A stretch of 64,000 nucleotides of DNA, taken from the NCBI GenBank assembly GCA_965203375.1, contig OZ241886.1, positions 1,426,001 through 1,490,000 of the forward strand. Reading direction: 5' to 3'. Source of the DNA: CATQHS01 sp965203375 (GTDB lineage Bacteria; Actinomycetota; Acidimicrobiia; Acidimicrobiales; Aldehydirespiratoraceae). This document shows positions 63,082-64,000 of the stretch, in pieces. Position numbers and translations under genes: made by a program. The notes below the pieces were generated by a model. That model saw nothing but the letters and a program-made list of their open reading frames with translations, ran no database searches and had not been told where the DNA came from. Positions within the stretch are counted from its first letter, which is position 1. The number at the start of each line of letters is the position of its first letter.

Positions 63082-63936
63082 TCACGGGATCAGGTAGCGG
63101 TCGCGGAACTGGGCGTCGGCGTCGAGGTCGCGCCGGACGGCATCGAAGCTGGCTTCGCCGACGACCGGCAGGGCGAACCCGTCCACTCCGGCGCTGAGGT
63201 ATTCCTCGGCCTTGGCCGGGTCGCGGGGCATGCCGACGACGTAGACGGTGAGATCGCCGGGGTCGCGCCCGGCCTCGGAGGCCATGGCCCGCAGCCTCCG
63301 GGTGAGCTCGGCCACTGGCATGGCGCCGTGGATGGGCATCCAGCCGTCGCCCCATTCGACCGCGTGGCGCAGCACGGACGCGCCCCCGCCCACCCAGACG
63401 GGCGGATGGGGCCGCTGGAGTGGCTTGGGCCACTGCCAGCTCTCGGAGAAGCCGACATGGGTGCCGGCGAAGGAGGCCTCGGCCTGGGTCCACAGCTCCT
63501 TGATGGCCAGGGTCTTCTCGCGCCCGATGGTCCGGCGCCGGCGGGGGTCCACTCCGTGGTGGCGCATCTCGTCGGCGTTCCAGCCGAACCCGACCCCGAA
63601 GATGAGCCGGCCGCCGGAAAGCCGGTCGAGGGTGGCCGCGGTCTTGGCCAGGACGATGGGGTCGTGCTGGCCCACCAGGCACACGCCGGTGCCGAGCCTG
63701 ATGTCCGAGGTGGCCATAGCCGCGGCGGTGAGCGCCACGAAGGGATCGAGCAGCCGCCGGTAGGCCTCGGGGAGATCGGCGCCCTCGTCGAGGGGCCAGG
63801 GTGTCTCGCGCCCGACGGGGATGTGGGTGTGCTCGGGCAGCCACAGCTCGGTGAACCCCCGGGCCTCGGCCTCCGCCGCCAGCTCAGCCGGCCCGACCGA
63901 TCGGTCGGTCAGCATGGCGTTGATCCCCACCCGCAC
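63082..63936 (-). CDS. LLM-class F420-dependent oxidoreductase
   Basis: A 284-residue luciferase-like protein. GFTELWLPEHTHIPVG, IRLGTGVCLVGQHDPIVLAKTAATLDRLSGGRLIFGVGFGWNADEMRHHG and RPHPPVWVGGGASVLRHAVEWGDGWMP are hallmarks of the actinobacterial F420-linked group (Rv2161c/Rv0953c-like), slightly shorter than the FMN relatives. The start is GTG 63936, with GGAGG about 6 nt upstream. The substrate is not assignable. The last 64 bp of the window beyond it contain nothing I can call. Confidence 0.9.
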   Translation of the reverse strand: MRVGINAMLTDRSVGPAELAAEAEARGFTELWLPEHTHIPVGRETPWPLDEGADLPEAYRRLLDPFVALTAAAMATSDIRLGTGVCLVGQHDPIVLAKTAATLDRLSGGRLIFGVGFGWNADEMRHHGVDPRRRRTIGREKTLAIKELWTQAEASFAGTHVGFSESWQWPKPLQRPHPPVWVGGGASVLRHAVEWGDGWMPIHGAMPVAELTRRLRAMASEAGRDPGDLTVYVVGMPRDPAKAEEYLSAGVDGFALPVVGEASFDAVRRDLDADAQFRDRYLIP

Positions 63937-64000
63937 CGGCGCCTCCTCGTCGAATGCCGTGCTCGCCCTTCAAGCGGGCTTATCCTGGCCCCACTGTCAT

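Noticed and set aside
63937..64000. Start of another gene at the right edge
   Set aside because: The only minus-strand ATG there opens a frame of a few codons, and no motif is readable.

Overview
The window is very GC-rich (roughly 70% G+C by eye) and reads as chromosome of an actinobacterium. It is most like the marine or soil Acidimicrobiia, though that placement is inference. The support is five luciferase-like (F420/FMN) oxidoreductases, a maleylpyruvate-isomerase/SCP2-type protein, an actinobacterial-type ferrochelatase with a C-terminal Cys cluster, a PAC2 protein, many GTG starts, and many accessory acyl-CoA and amidohydrolase genes. No rRNA, tRNA, CRISPR array, transposase or integrase was seen.

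Layout. 1-12.4 kb: tail of a GlcF-like Fe-S subunit, a quinone oxidoreductase, glnS, then on the minus strand a complete branched-chain amino-acid-type ABC operon with two tandem binding lipoproteins, LivH, a LivM-LivG fusion and LivF, plus a DUF1932-type dehydrogenase. 12.4-19.8 kb: housekeeping genes (aroK, SpoU/TrmH methyltransferase, K+ channel/RCK, MauE-like protein, mutM, hemH, crotonase, SDR). 19.8-31.4 kb: a lower-GC island in one orientation. It holds five tandem paralogous two-repeat lipoproteins and a secreted metzincin with nine fibronectin III domains, whose reading frame is broken twice at homopolymers. The lipoproteins and the protease share one signal-peptide cassette. 31.4-40.4 kb: PAC2 gene, leuA behind a classical leucine attenuator, PIG-L deacetylase, luciferase-like and crotonase genes, methyltransferase. 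40.4-45.1 kb: a second lower-GC insertion of two sterol-desaturase-family oxygenases, a GH3 acyl-amide synthetase and an enolase-superfamily (racemase/epimerase-like) enzyme, probably one biosynthetic operon. 45.1-64 kb: amidohydrolases, acyl-CoA dehydrogenase, methylmalonyl-CoA mutase small subunit, homocysteine methyltransferase, a CUT1 ABC system with nucleoside hydrolase, nitronate monooxygenase, acetoacetate-decarboxylase-like protein, SDRs.

Three DNA-level themes cut across the genes. (1) Gene ends are repeatedly duplicated as short direct repeats next to the gene: stop regions of livMG, livK2, trmH, hemH, leuA and the nitronate monooxygenase, and start or leader regions of hemH, mutA, the nitronate monooxygenase and an SDR. 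In two cases a duplicated stop region supplies the start codon of the next gene. (2) A 53-bp palindromic repeat occurs four times between genes. (3) A 91-bp hairpin element occurs twice in tandem and once, diverged, 49 kb away. The leuA leader shows a complete promoter, leader peptide, antiterminator and terminator.
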